From the NCBI GenBank assembly GCA_963717155.1, contig OY970326.1, positions 4,402,001 through 4,466,000 on the forward strand: a stretch of DNA of 64,000 bases, written 5' to 3'. Both the position numbers and the translations under genes were made by a program. Below are positions 40,247-49,383 of the stretch, one piece after another. The notes beneath the pieces were generated by a model. That model did no database searches, was not told the DNA's origin, and worked only from the letters and a program-made list of their open reading frames with translations. Position 1 is the first letter of the stretch, and each line of letters begins with the position of its first letter. The DNA is from G963717155 sp963717155. Its GTDB lineage: Bacteria; Actinomycetota; Thermoleophilia; Gaiellales; JALYLC01.

Positions 40247-41227
40247 GTGGCACAGGCGACAACCCTCGAGTCGGACCTCGCGCCCGCCGCCGAATCGCGG
40301 TCCGGAAAGCCGGACATCTCGGTCGTCGTGACGATCTACAACGAGATCGGGACGATCGAGGAGCTGGCCGACCGCCTGCGTGCCTCGCTCGACGCGTTCG
40401 ACCGCCCGTGGGAGGTCGTCTTCGTCGACGACGGATCGGCTGACGGCTCGCGTGGCCGGCTCCGGCAGATCCACGAGCGCGATCCACGCATGCGCGTCGT
40501 GCTGCTCAAGCGCAACGTCGGCCAGCACCCCGCGATGGCGGCGGGCATGCAGGCCTCGCGCGCCGACATCGTCGTCACGATGGACGGCGACCTGCAGAAC
40601 GACCCGTCCGACATCCCGAAGCTCGTGACCGCCCTCGAGCGCGAAGGCGTCGAGGTGGCATCGGGGCGCCGCTCGCAACGAGCCGACGCGCTGATGGGGC
40701 GCCAGCTTCCCTCGCGCGCGATCAACGCCATGCTGCGGCGGTTGACGCGCGTCGAGATCTCGGACTACGGCTGCGCGTTCAACGCCTACCGCCGGGCCGC
40801 GTTCGAGCCGGTGCTCCACGTGATCGGACGCCAGAAGTTCACGAAGGCCCTCGTCCTGTCGACCGGAGCGCCGGTCGTCGAGGTCGATCTGCTGAACCAT
40901 CCGAGCGAGGCGTCGAAGTACTCGCGCAGGCGCCTGGTGGGTCTCGCGCTGCACGTTCTGACGGGCTTCTGGCCGAAGCCGATACAGTGGGCCGGTCTAG
41001 CTCTCGGCCTCGTGTGCGGCGCCACCTCGATCGCGGTGGCGGTGTATGGCGTCGTGTTCTGGGTCGTCGAGTCCAACTTTCCCGGTCTGACGTTCCTCGG
41101 AGCGCTGGTGCTCGGCGTGCTTGCAGTGCAGGGAGTGATGCTCGGCCTGCTCGGCGAGTACGTCATCCGCATCCAGCGGGACGTGGAACGGCGCCCGCTG
41201 TACGTGATCCAGGAGATCCTCGAATGA
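40247..41227 (+). CDS. Polyprenyl-phosphate glycosyltransferase, GT2 (ArnC/GtrB-like)
   Basis: 326 aa. The GT2 A-fold comprises ISVVVTIYNEIGTIEEL, VVFVDDGSADGS, the donor-binding VTMDGDLQNDPSDIP and the acceptor region SDYGCAFNAYRR. Two membrane spans lie in the last 90 residues, then a cytoplasmic tail with EYVIRIQRDVERRPLYVI. This layout matches enzymes that make polyprenyl-phosphate sugars for GT-C enzymes, three of which are in the window. GTG 40247 is chosen for length. GTG 40181 would extend it, and a weak CACACT lies 6 nt upstream of 40247. The next gene overlaps by ATGA. Confidence 0.87.
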   Translation: MAQATTLESDLAPAAESRSGKPDISVVVTIYNEIGTIEELADRLRASLDAFDRPWEVVFVDDGSADGSRGRLRQIHERDPRMRVVLLKRNVGQHPAMAAGMQASRADIVVTMDGDLQNDPSDIPKLVTALEREGVEVASGRRSQRADALMGRQLPSRAINAMLRRLTRVEISDYGCAFNAYRRAAFEPVLHVIGRQKFTKALVLSTGAPVVEVDLLNHPSEASKYSRRRLVGLALHVLTGFWPKPIQWAGLALGLVCGATSIAVAVYGVVFWVVESNFPGLTFLGALVLGVLAVQGVMLGLLGEYVIRIQRDVERRPLYVIQEILE

Positions 41228-42213
41228 CCCGCGTGCTCGTCACCGGCGGTGCCGGATTCATCTCGTCGAACCTCGTCCGGCACCTGCTGCAGGCCAGCGA
41301 CCGTGAGGTCGTCGTGATGGACGCCCTCACGTACGCGGGCAACATCGACAACCTCGCCGACCTGCTCGATCATCCTCGCCTGCAGTTCGTCGAGGGCGAC
41401 ATCCGCGACCGGGCGCACGTCGAGGAGATCGTCGCCGGGGTGGATCAGATCGTCAATGCCGCCGCGGAGTCGCACGTCGAGAAGTCGATCGTCGACGGCG
41501 CCTCCGAGTTCGTCACGACGAACGTCGAGGGGACGCAGGTCCTGCTCGACGCTGCGCGGGCCCACCCCGTCGAGCGCTTCCTCCTGATCTCGTCGTCCGA
41601 GGTGTACGGCACCGCGGAGCGCGACCCCATGGACGAGGAGCATCCTCTCAACCCGCGCTCCCCGTACGCCGCGACGAAGGCCGGGGGCGACCGCCTCGTG
41701 TACGCCTACGCCTGCACCTACGGGATGCCCGTCGCGGTGATCCGGCCGTTCAACAACTACGGGCCGTACCAGCACCCCGAGAAGGTCGTGCCGCGGTTCA
41801 TCACGCAGGCGCTGCACGACCTGCCGCTGACGGTGCACGGCGATGGCTCGGCGAGCCGGGACTGGCTGTACGTCGAGGACACCTCGCGCGCGGTCGCCGC
41901 GGCGCTCGACGCCCCGATCGGCCCGCTCCAGGGCGAGGCCGTCAACGTTGCGACCGGGGTCGACGTCCCGGTGCTCGAGATCGCCGAGCGGATCTGCGAC
42001 GCCCTCGGGAAGCCGCGCTCGCTGATCCGCTTCGTCGACGACCGTCCGGGCCAGGTCGACCGCCACATCGGCTCCACCGACAAGGCGGCGCGGCTGCTCG
42101 GCTTCCGCGCGCAGATCGACTTCGACGAGGGCCTCGAGCGCACGATCGCCTGGTACCGCGAGAATCCGGCCTGGTGGGCGTCGCACGCCGCCGCGGACGC
42201 CGTTCGCTCCTGA
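41224..42213 (+). CDS. NAD-dependent sugar epimerase/dehydratase, RmlB-like but lacking the dehydratase Asp
   Basis: 329 aa. TGGAGFISSNL at residue 7 binds NAD, and the catalytic Tyr148 and Lys152 lie in PYAATK. AESHVEKSI and NNYGPYQHPEK look like dTDP-glucose 4,6-dehydratase. However, the dehydratase Asp-Glu pair (usually TDEVYG) is replaced by SSSEVYG (Ser125, Glu126). An epimerase or decarboxylase activity is therefore as likely as a 4,6-dehydratase. It acts on a nucleotide sugar in the cytoplasm and is coupled to the upstream GT2 gene by ATGA. Confidence 0.83.
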   Translation: MTRVLVTGGAGFISSNLVRHLLQASDREVVVMDALTYAGNIDNLADLLDHPRLQFVEGDIRDRAHVEEIVAGVDQIVNAAAESHVEKSIVDGASEFVTTNVEGTQVLLDAARAHPVERFLLISSSEVYGTAERDPMDEEHPLNPRSPYAATKAGGDRLVYAYACTYGMPVAVIRPFNNYGPYQHPEKVVPRFITQALHDLPLTVHGDGSASRDWLYVEDTSRAVAAALDAPIGPLQGEAVNVATGVDVPVLEIAERICDALGKPRSLIRFVDDRPGQVDRHIGSTDKAARLLGFRAQIDFDEGLERTIAWYRENPAWWASHAAADAVRS

Positions 42214-42234
42214 CGGCTCTCGGCTGCTGAGCTC

Positions 42235-43401
42235 GTGACGGCACGCCGCCTCGTCGTGCTCGGTGCCGGACCGGCGCAGCTCGGCGCGTTCCGGGCAGCC
42301 CGCCGGCTTGGCGTCGAGACGATCGCCTGCGATCGCGACGCGGGCGCACTCGCGCTGCGCCTCGGACTTGCCGACGCGCACGAGCCGGTATCGACGTTCG
42401 ACGCCGACGGCATCGAGCGCGTCGTGCGCACGCACGGCGCGGGCGGAGTGATCGCGCCCGGGACGGACGGCCCCGTGCGGATCGCGGCCGAGGTCGCCGC
42501 CCGGCTCGGTCTCGCGCATCCGCTGGCACCGGACGCTGCAGCGCTGACGACCGACAAGCGCGCGCAGCGGGCCGTGCTCGCCGGCGCCGGCATCGCACAG
42601 CCCGGTGTGATCGAGGCCGGGGCGCCGTGGAGCGGGCCCGTCGTCGTGAAGCCGTCGGTCGCGCAGGGCCAGCGCGGCCTCAGGCTCGTCGAGCAGCCGG
42701 GCGACCTCGCCTCCGCGCTGGAGCACGCGCGGGCCGTCTCGCGGGATGGCGAGGCGCTGGTCGAGGAGTTCGTCGCCGGGGACGAGGTGACCGTCAACGC
42801 GTTCCTGTACGACGGCTTCCACCCGGTCGCCGTCACGGATCGCGAGCGCGCGTCGGCCTTCGGCGTCGCGACCGCGCACCTCTTCCCGGCACGCTCGGAC
42901 GCCGGCGCGGTCCTGGCTGCCGAGGCCGCCTGCGCGGCGCTCGGAGTCGTGCGAGGACCGGTGTACGTGCAGCTCGTGCTCGCACCGGACGGGCCGCGGG
43001 TGATGGAGGTCGCGGCCCGGCTCGGCGGCGGTCACGACGCGGAGCTCTGCGCCGCCGCGACGGGGATCGACCTCGCCGAGCTCGCCGTCCGCGCCGCGCT
43101 CGACGAGTCGATCGCACCCGTCGACATCCTCGCCCGCGACGAGCGAGGCGCGATCGTGCGCTTCCTGATCGGGCCGCCGGGCGAGCTCGTCGCGGTCGAT
43201 GGCGTCGACGACGCGCTGCGTGTGCCCGGCGTGCTCGACGTGCAGTCCTACCGCCGGCCCGGCGAGCATCTCGCCCGGCTCGCGGTCGGGGCCGATCGCG
43301 CCGGGTTCGTGCTCGCCGAGGGCCCCGACCGCGCTGCTGCCGAGGCGGCGGCCGATCGCGCCGTCGCGCTGATCCGCTTCCGAACGCTGCAGCCCGTGTG
43401 A
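42235..43401 (+). CDS. ATP-grasp enzyme 2
   Basis: 388 aa. The pre-ATP-grasp start is RRLVVLGAGPAQLGAFRAAR. The ATP-grasp domain contains VVVKPSVAQGQRGLRLV, ALVEEFVAGDEVTVNAFLYDG and VMEVAARLGGGHDAE, where the last block replaces the usual E-x-N-x-R motif with EVAARLGGGH as in some ligases acting on amino acids (BacD-like). It should activate a carboxylate with ATP and join it to an amine. It is coupled to the next secreted protein by GTGA. One of four ATP-grasp genes in the glycan locus. Confidence 0.83.
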   Translation: MTARRLVVLGAGPAQLGAFRAARRLGVETIACDRDAGALALRLGLADAHEPVSTFDADGIERVVRTHGAGGVIAPGTDGPVRIAAEVAARLGLAHPLAPDAAALTTDKRAQRAVLAGAGIAQPGVIEAGAPWSGPVVVKPSVAQGQRGLRLVEQPGDLASALEHARAVSRDGEALVEEFVAGDEVTVNAFLYDGFHPVAVTDRERASAFGVATAHLFPARSDAGAVLAAEAACAALGVVRGPVYVQLVLAPDGPRVMEVAARLGGGHDAELCAAATGIDLAELAVRAALDESIAPVDILARDERGAIVRFLIGPPGELVAVDGVDDALRVPGVLDVQSYRRPGEHLARLAVGADRAGFVLAEGPDRAAAEAAADRAVALIRFRTLQPV

Positions 43402-43904
43402 TCGCTCGCTCGCGCCGTCCACTCGCGTGCCTGGTCGTGCTCGCGCTCGGGCTGATCGGCACGACGGCTGCTGTCGCGTCCGACATCCATCGCGTGAACG
43501 TCAAGCGGTTCCTGCTGCGCGATCCGCAGGTCTCGGCGCGCGTCAAGGCAACGATCCGGTACGGGCACGGCGGCGGCCTCGACCGCCTCGTGTACGGCGA
43601 TCTCACCGGCGACGGGCAGGCAGACGTCGTCGTCCCCGTGTTCTCGGGCGGCACCGCCGGCGACATCGCGTTCTACGTCCTCAGCGAGCAGGGCGGGATG
43701 CTCCACGCGATCAAGCGCTCGAACGACGAGTACAAGATCGGAGTCCGGATCGTGCGAGGCCACCTGCAGGTCGCGCGACCCTACTACCGGAGCTCCGACC
43801 CGAACTGCTGCCCGGACTACCTCGAGGTGACGACGTACCGCTTCGACGCGAAGCGCCTCGTCGCCGCGTCGCGCGCACGCCGCTCCGCCGGATCCAGCCC
43901 GTAG
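43398..43904 (+). CDS. Small secreted protein, FG-GAP-like region
   Basis: 168 aa with a signal peptide (residues 1-27, ending AAVAS). The mature part contains YGDLTGDGQADVVVPVFSGG, a calcium-loop-like FG-GAP/VCBS motif, and a Cys pair (NCCPDY). It has no catalytic signature. The GTG start overlaps the ATP-grasp stop (GTGA). The TAG stop is shared with the TAGACT box of the aminotransferase gene. Confidence 0.75.
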   Translation: MIARSRRPLACLVVLALGLIGTTAAVASDIHRVNVKRFLLRDPQVSARVKATIRYGHGGGLDRLVYGDLTGDGQADVVVPVFSGGTAGDIAFYVLSEQGGMLHAIKRSNDEYKIGVRIVRGHLQVARPYYRSSDPNCCPDYLEVTTYRFDAKRLVAASRARRSAGSSP

Positions 43905-43907
43905 ACT
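43902..43907 (+). promoter_or_regulatory. -10 box TAGACT fused to a stop codon, for the DegT gene
   Basis: TAGACT ends 6 nt before GTG 43914. Its TAG is the stop of the preceding secreted-protein gene. Confidence 0.55.
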
Positions 43908-43913
43908 TCCGCC

Positions 43914-45089
43914 GTGGCAACGCGCGCCCGCACGACACCGCTCGGTTTCGCTCCGCCCGCGTTCGGTGACGAGGAGCGTGCGAACGTGCTGCACTCGCTC
44001 GAGACCGGATGGCTCACGTCCGGACCGTTCGCGGCGCAGCTCGAGCAGGAGTTCGCCGCCTACTGCGGTGTCGAGCATGCGTTCGCGGCCTCGTCCTGTA
44101 CGACCGCGATGCACCTGGCGCTCGTCGCGCTCGGGATCGGCGCAGGCGACGAGGTGCTGACGACCCCGCTGACCTGGCCTGCCACCGCGAACGTGATCGT
44201 CCAGACCGGCGCGAAGCCGGTGTTCTGCGACGTCGATCCGGTCACGCTGTGCATCGACCCCGACGAGGTCGCAGCCCGCGTGACGACCAGGAGCCGCGCG
44301 ATCATGCCCGTCCACTACGCAGGGCAGCCGTGCGCGATGGACGAGCTGCTCGCGACGGCCGACGTGCATGGCCTCGCCATGATCGAGGATGCCGCGCATG
44401 CGGTGGAGACACGCGCCGACGGCGGTCGCAAGGTCGGCGCGATCGGCGATGCGACCTGCTTCTCGTTCTACGCGAACAAGAACCTCGCCGCGGGCGAGGG
44501 GGGCATGTTGACGCTCCGCGACGACGAGTTCGCCGATCGGGTGCGTTCGCTGCGGCTGCACGGTCTCGACCGCGACGCCTGGAAACGCTACAAGCGCCAG
44601 GGGCCTGGCCGCTACGACGTCGTCGAGCCGGGCTACAAGTACAACCTCTCGGACCTCCACGCCGGCGTCGCGCTCGGACAGCTGCACCGCATCGACGAGC
44701 ACCACGCGAGCCGCGCCGCCCAGACGGCGCGCTACGACGAGGGTCTCGTCGGCCTGGCGGGGATCACCCCGGTCGGTCGCCGGCTCGGGCCCGGCGCGGT
44801 GCACGCCAACCACCTGTACGTCGTACGCATCGATCCGGCGATCGCGGGGGCAGACCGCGACGCGTACGCCGAGGCGCTGCGCGAGGCCGAGATCGGGTCG
44901 GGCCTGCACTTCCTCGCGGTCCACGAGCTGACCTGGTACCGGGCGCGCAATCCCGAGCTTCGCCTGCCGCACGCCGAGCTCGCCGCGCGCGAGGTGCTGT
45001 CGCTGCCGCTCTCGCCCGCGCACACACTTGACGACATCGACGACGTCATCGGCGTGCTGCGCGACGCGCACGCGCGGCTCGTCGGCTGA
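43914..45089 (+). CDS. DegT/DnrJ/EryC1 sugar aminotransferase
   Basis: 391 aa, PLP-dependent. FAASSCTTAMHLALVALGI binds the PLP phosphate, MIEDAAHAVE has the Asp that contacts the pyridine N, and Lys189 in SFYANKNLAAGEGG forms the Schiff base. GYKYNLSDLHAGVALGQL is the typical C-terminal block. It converts a nucleotide-keto-sugar to an amino sugar with Glu as donor. An amino sugar made here could be acylated by the local GNAT-like or ATP-grasp enzymes. It is followed after 8 nt by a UPF0104 membrane protein. Confidence 0.92.
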   Translation: MATRARTTPLGFAPPAFGDEERANVLHSLETGWLTSGPFAAQLEQEFAAYCGVEHAFAASSCTTAMHLALVALGIGAGDEVLTTPLTWPATANVIVQTGAKPVFCDVDPVTLCIDPDEVAARVTTRSRAIMPVHYAGQPCAMDELLATADVHGLAMIEDAAHAVETRADGGRKVGAIGDATCFSFYANKNLAAGEGGMLTLRDDEFADRVRSLRLHGLDRDAWKRYKRQGPGRYDVVEPGYKYNLSDLHAGVALGQLHRIDEHHASRAAQTARYDEGLVGLAGITPVGRRLGPGAVHANHLYVVRIDPAIAGADRDAYAEALREAEIGSGLHFLAVHELTWYRARNPELRLPHAELAAREVLSLPLSPAHTLDDIDDVIGVLRDAHARLVG

Positions 45090-45097
45090 CCCGCACC

Positions 45098-46084
45098 ATG
45101 CATCGCGCCGGGCGCATCGCGCTCCAGGTCGGTCTCTCCGTGCTCTTGCTCGCGGCGGTCCTGTGGCAGGCGAGTCCACACCGCCTGTGGGAGGCCATCA
45201 CCGCGCTCTCGGCGGGCTGGTTCTTCGCGGCCCTCGCGGTGAACCTGCTCGCCGTGCTCGTGATGACCGAGCGCTGGCGCGTGCTGCTCGTCGCACGCGG
45301 CCGACACGAGCCCGGGTTCGGCTGGCTGCTCGAGACGACGCTCGTCGCACTGTTGCTCGGCCAGGTGCTGCCGACCGCCGTCGGCGGCGACGCGGTGCGG
45401 GCGATCGACCTGTCCCGGCGCACCGGGGCGCGTGCCGAGGCGATCTCGTCGGTGCTGGTGGACAAGATCGTCGGGACGGGCGCCCTCGTCGTGCTCGCCG
45501 CGGCCGGAGCAGCCGCGGGTGGCGGCGGCATCGGCGGGTCGACAGTGCTCGCGATCGAGCTCGCGGTCGGCCTCGTCTGCGCCCTCAGCCTCGCGATCCT
45601 GTTCTCGCGGCGGGCTCGTCGGGGTCTGCGACCGCTGCGTCCGCTCGCACGGCGTCTGCGAGTCGAAAAGCCGGCGCGGGCGCTGTACGACGCGCTGCAC
45701 GCGTACCGGGGGCATCCGCGCGCGCTGACCTGGGTGTTCATCCTGGCCTGCGTCGCCCAGCTCCTCCGTGTGATCGTCGTGGCGATCCTGGCGCACGGGA
45801 TGGGACTCTCGATCAGCTTCGGGACGCTGCTCCTGCTGTGTCCCGTGCTGTTCCTCGTGACGATCGTCCCGGTCTCGCTGAACGGCGTCGGGCTGCGCGA
45901 GGCGACGTTCGTCGTCGTGCTCGCCGGAGTCGCGGTCAGGCGCGAGGACGCGTTCGTGCTCGGGCTCGCGTTCTTCGCGATCGGCGTGCTGACGGCGCTC
46001 CTCGGTGGTGCGGTTCTCGTGCGGCGGGCGCTCGCCGGACGTCACGAGAATCTCGTGCCGAGTGACCGCTCGCCTACCCTGTAA
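45098..46084 (+). CDS. UPF0104 (AglD/MprF N-domain-like) membrane protein 1
   Basis: 328 aa with about 8 membrane spans. The family signature LGQVLPTAVGGDAVRAIDLSRRTG is near residues 87-110, and VPVSLNGVGLREATFVVVLAGV lies in the last third. Related proteins are the flippase part of MprF and archaeal AglD, which take part in lipid-linked sugar steps. It is probably a lipid or polyprenol-sugar translocase, though that is not shown for this branch. It lies between the DegT and subtilase genes. Confidence 0.82.
   Translation: MHRAGRIALQVGLSVLLLAAVLWQASPHRLWEAITALSAGWFFAALAVNLLAVLVMTERWRVLLVARGRHEPGFGWLLETTLVALLLGQVLPTAVGGDAVRAIDLSRRTGARAEAISSVLVDKIVGTGALVVLAAAGAAAGGGGIGGSTVLAIELAVGLVCALSLAILFSRRARRGLRPLRPLARRLRVEKPARALYDALHAYRGHPRALTWVFILACVAQLLRVIVVAILAHGMGLSISFGTLLLLCPVLFLVTIVPVSLNGVGLREATFVVVLAGVAVRREDAFVLGLAFFAIGVLTALLGGAVLVRRALAGRHENLVPSDRSPTL
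46075..46080 (+). promoter_or_regulatory. -10 box TACCCT (near-leaderless) for the subtilase gene
   Basis: TACCCT ends 10 nt before ATG 46091 and lies within the end of the upstream membrane-protein gene. Confidence 0.45.
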
Positions 46085-46090
46085 GCCTCG

Positions 46091-48148
46091 ATGCGCCGTT
46101 CGCGCCTGTGCCTCGCGGCCCTCGCCGCCCTCGCGATCGTGCCCGCCTCTGCCGCCGCTGCCGCGCCGCGCACCTTCGAGGTCGTGGCGCGCAAGGGCCA
46201 GGAGGCGCGCGCGATTGCAGCCGTCCACCGCTACGGCGGGCGTGTGACGCTGCGCCTCGGCCGCACGCTGCAGGTGCGGCTGCCGCGGGCCAGGCTGTCG
46301 GCGGTGCGGAAGAGCGCGGGCGTTCGCGGGGCAGGGCCGGTGTCGGTCGGCTGGGCCGACACGATCATCTCGCAGGGCGTGTATCGCACCGGTGCCGACG
46401 TCCTGCAGGCAGAGGGCCTGCGAGGCACCGGGGTGAAGATCGCCGTGCTCGACCTGGGCTTCGGCACGCGCTGGCGCTCGAAGCTCGGAACCGAGCTGCC
46501 GACGGCGAGCGGCATCGACGCGGTCCAGAGCTTCGATCGTACGACCGGCCAACCGGAGATCGCGGGGCTCTCATCGTCCGACACTCCGACGAGCCACGGC
46601 GAGTCGGTCGCCGAGGTCGTGCACGACATGGCGCCCGACGCCACGCTGACGCTTGTCAACTACCACACGGAGCTCGAGTTCGAGCAGGCCGTCGACTGGC
46701 TCGTGCACGGCCCCGACGGTCATCCGCGGGTCGACATCATCGTCCACTCGAACAGCTTCCTCGATGGCCCGTTCGACGGTACCGGCGAGACCGCTCGCGC
46801 CGTCGACGCCGCGCACGCCGCGGGCATCCTGTGGGTCAACAGCGTCGGCAACTACGCGCGCAGGCACTGGTCCGGCAGAGCCGGAGACCTCGACGGCGAC
46901 ACGTTCGCCGACATGACCGATGCGGACGGACTGAAGTTCTCGATCCCGGCCAACACGGGCATGGGGGCGACCCTGCAGTGGTCGGCGTGCACCGTCGACG
47001 GCCTTCCCTCGGCTGCGGGATCGGTCTCGTACGAGCTCGACATCACGCAGGCAGGGGGCGGCGACGTCGTGCCGGTCGCGCAGGGGCTGCGCGACGCGAC
47101 CCGTCCGCTCGAGATCGTCTCGTGGACGTCGGGAGTCGCGGGCACGTACGAGCTGCGCGCCCGCCTCCTGACGGCAGGCGCGGTCTGCCAGTTCAACGTC
47201 TTCATCGGGGGCGTCGATCTCGAGCAGCCCGTCGTCGCCGGCAGCGTGCCGACCCCTGGCGACGCGTCGGGTGCGCTGGCGGTCGGGGCGTTCGACTGGT
47301 CGACCGGCGCGCTCGCCCCGTACTCCTCGCAGGGCCCGACCGAGGATGGACGCCTCAAGCCCGAGCTGATCGCCCCGGCCTCGACGACCGTGTCTCCGGG
47401 CCTCGCGATGGTCGGGACGTCGGCATCGGCGCCGCACGTCGCCGGCGCAGCCGCGCTGCTGATCGAGCGCGACCGCGCGGCCGGGCAGCCGAGCGACCCT
47501 GCCGCGATCACGGCCGAGCTGGAGTCGAGCGCGCTCGACGTCGGCCCGCCGGGCCCCGACAACGAGTCGGGCTACGGCCGGCTGCGGCTCGACCTGACCG
47601 CTCCCGTCGTGCGTCCCGTCTGGCCGGCGCCCGGTGAGAGCGTCCACGGGATCATCCACCCCCGGCTGCAGGTGATCGAGGCAGGCACGATCGACTCGGA
47701 GACCATGACGCTCGATGGCGTCGCGCTCGCTCCGAGCCTTGCGGAGCCCAGGATCGACACCCGGCTGCTCACGGACGGCCCCCACGAGCTGGACGTTCGC
47801 GTGACCGACATGTCCGGCAACGTGGGCACGCTCGCGCTCCCGTTCGTCGTCGACAACACGGCCCCGGTCGTCGCCGCCGGAGGTGCCGCAGCGCGTCGCG
47901 CCGCGGGCTCGGCCACGGGAGCGAGCATCGCGGTGTCGGTCCGCGACGCCGGCACCGGCGGTGGCTACGCGGTCGTGCACCGCGAGGGCGGCGCCGACGT
48001 GTTCCCGGTGGACCAGCGCCTGCCGCTGACGTTCGTCGGCGGGCTCGCGACGCTCGACCTGCAAGGTCCGGGCGTCTTCCGCGTGCAGGCGTTCGACGGC
48101 GCCGGAAACGGGTCGCGGACCGTCACCGTTCGGCTGCCTGCCAGGTGA
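46091..48148 (+). CDS. Secreted subtilisin-like serine protease (S8)
   Basis: 685 aa with a signal peptide (residues 1-25). A short N-terminal region (about 28-80) resembles an inhibitor-like propeptide. The catalytic triad is Asp121 (IAVLDLGFG), His169 (TSHGESVAEVV) and Ser444 (GTSASAPHVAGAAAL), with the oxyanion Asn probably in NSVGNYARR. An insert of about 100 residues precedes the Ser. The last 170 residues are Ig-like repeats. It is exported to the surface. The ATP-grasp 3 gene starts inside its stop (GTGA), tying it to the glycan operon. Confidence 0.9.
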   Translation: MRRSRLCLAALAALAIVPASAAAAAPRTFEVVARKGQEARAIAAVHRYGGRVTLRLGRTLQVRLPRARLSAVRKSAGVRGAGPVSVGWADTIISQGVYRTGADVLQAEGLRGTGVKIAVLDLGFGTRWRSKLGTELPTASGIDAVQSFDRTTGQPEIAGLSSSDTPTSHGESVAEVVHDMAPDATLTLVNYHTELEFEQAVDWLVHGPDGHPRVDIIVHSNSFLDGPFDGTGETARAVDAAHAAGILWVNSVGNYARRHWSGRAGDLDGDTFADMTDADGLKFSIPANTGMGATLQWSACTVDGLPSAAGSVSYELDITQAGGGDVVPVAQGLRDATRPLEIVSWTSGVAGTYELRARLLTAGAVCQFNVFIGGVDLEQPVVAGSVPTPGDASGALAVGAFDWSTGALAPYSSQGPTEDGRLKPELIAPASTTVSPGLAMVGTSASAPHVAGAAALLIERDRAAGQPSDPAAITAELESSALDVGPPGPDNESGYGRLRLDLTAPVVRPVWPAPGESVHGIIHPRLQVIEAGTIDSETMTLDGVALAPSLAEPRIDTRLLTDGPHELDVRVTDMSGNVGTLALPFVVDNTAPVVAAGGAAARRAAGSATGASIAVSVRDAGTGGGYAVVHREGGADVFPVDQRLPLTFVGGLATLDLQGPGVFRVQAFDGAGNGSRTVTVRLPAR

Positions 48149-49383
48149 GCCGCCGCGACCCCACGCGCCGGCTCAGGCGCGAGCTCGCGCGCAGCCTGCG
48201 ACCACCCGCGGTGGTGCTCGACGTCTCGTTCGTGAACGGACTCGCCGCCTGTCGCTCGCTGCACGCCGCCGGCGCCTGCGTGATCGCGATCGACCACCGT
48301 CCCGGAGCGCTCGGCCTGCGCTCGCGCACCGCGGTCGGCATCCTCTCGCCCGACCCGGCTCTTGACGAGGACGGCTACGTCGCGTTCCTCGCCGACCTCG
48401 CCGAGCGGCACTTCGGCGAGCCGGCCGTCGTCTTCCCGACCCACGACGCGCCGCTCGCGGCGCTCGGGCGGAACGCCGAGCGGCTGGCTGCCTACACGGT
48501 TCCCGGCTCCGGCTGGGACGTCGTGGGGCCGCTGCAGCACAAGCGTCACCAGTACGAGGCGGCGGCCCGCGCCGGGGTCGCCACTCCGCGCACCGCGTAT
48601 CCCGCCGACCGCGCCGAGGCCGAACGCGTCGCGGGCGAGCTCCGCTACCCGGCGATCGTCAAGCCGTCGGATCCGCTGCCGTTCAAGCGCCGGTTCGGGC
48701 GGCCGGCGCTGGTCTGCGATGGGCCGGATGCGCTGCTCGCCGCCTTCGACGCGGCGGCGGGGTCGGAGCCCATGCTGCAGGAGGTCGTGCCCGGCGACGA
48801 CTCGAGCCTGTGGACGGTGGGGACGTACACGGACGCGGACGGGCACGCGCTCGGCATCTTCTGCGGACGCAAGCTCCTGCAGATGCCCCGCGGCTTCGGA
48901 ACCTGCCGGGTCGGCGAGGCGCGCTGGCGCGACGACGCCGTCGAGCAGGCGCTCGCGCTGCTCGACGAGCTGGGCTACCGGGGCATCGCGCAGACCGAGT
49001 TCCGGCAGGACGCGCACGATGGCGAGCTGCGCCTGATGGAGGTCAACCCGAGGCTCTGGCAGTGGCATGGCCTGGCGCGTGCCTGCGGCGTCGACCTGCC
49101 CCGAATCGCATACGAGGACACGCTCGGACGCCCGCCTGCGCCGGTCCGATCGGGCCGCGAGCACGACGGACGCCGCTGGGTGGCGGCCGTCGCGCACCTG
49201 CGCGCATCGCACGCGGAGGGCGGCGGGGTTCGCGCTGCGCTCGACCCGTTCACCGGCGGCGACGTGATCGAGGCGACGTTCGACCTGCGCGACCCGCTGC
49301 CGACGCTCATCTCGGCCGGCGGCCTCGTGACGGCTCCCGTTCTGCGCGGGGCCCGGCGGGTCGTGCGACGATCCCGCCCGTGA
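48145..49383 (+). CDS. ATP-grasp enzyme 3
   Basis: 412 aa. The N-terminal part begins PAVVLDVSFVNGLAACRSL. The ATP-grasp region contains YPAIVKPSDPLPFKRRFG, MLQEVVPGDDSSLWTVGTY and LRLMEVNPRLWQWHGLAR, where Glu and Asn of MEVNPR bind Mg-ATP. The pattern with KPSDPLPFKR and NPRLWQWH matches a group found in polysaccharide loci of many bacteria. The acceptor is unknown. The GTG start overlaps the subtilase stop, and the next gene starts in its own stop (GTGA). Confidence 0.85.
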   Translation: MSRRDPTRRLRRELARSLRPPAVVLDVSFVNGLAACRSLHAAGACVIAIDHRPGALGLRSRTAVGILSPDPALDEDGYVAFLADLAERHFGEPAVVFPTHDAPLAALGRNAERLAAYTVPGSGWDVVGPLQHKRHQYEAAARAGVATPRTAYPADRAEAERVAGELRYPAIVKPSDPLPFKRRFGRPALVCDGPDALLAAFDAAAGSEPMLQEVVPGDDSSLWTVGTYTDADGHALGIFCGRKLLQMPRGFGTCRVGEARWRDDAVEQALALLDELGYRGIAQTEFRQDAHDGELRLMEVNPRLWQWHGLARACGVDLPRIAYEDTLGRPPAPVRSGREHDGRRWVAAVAHLRASHAEGGGVRAALDPFTGGDVIEATFDLRDPLPTLISAGGLVTAPVLRGARRVVRRSRP

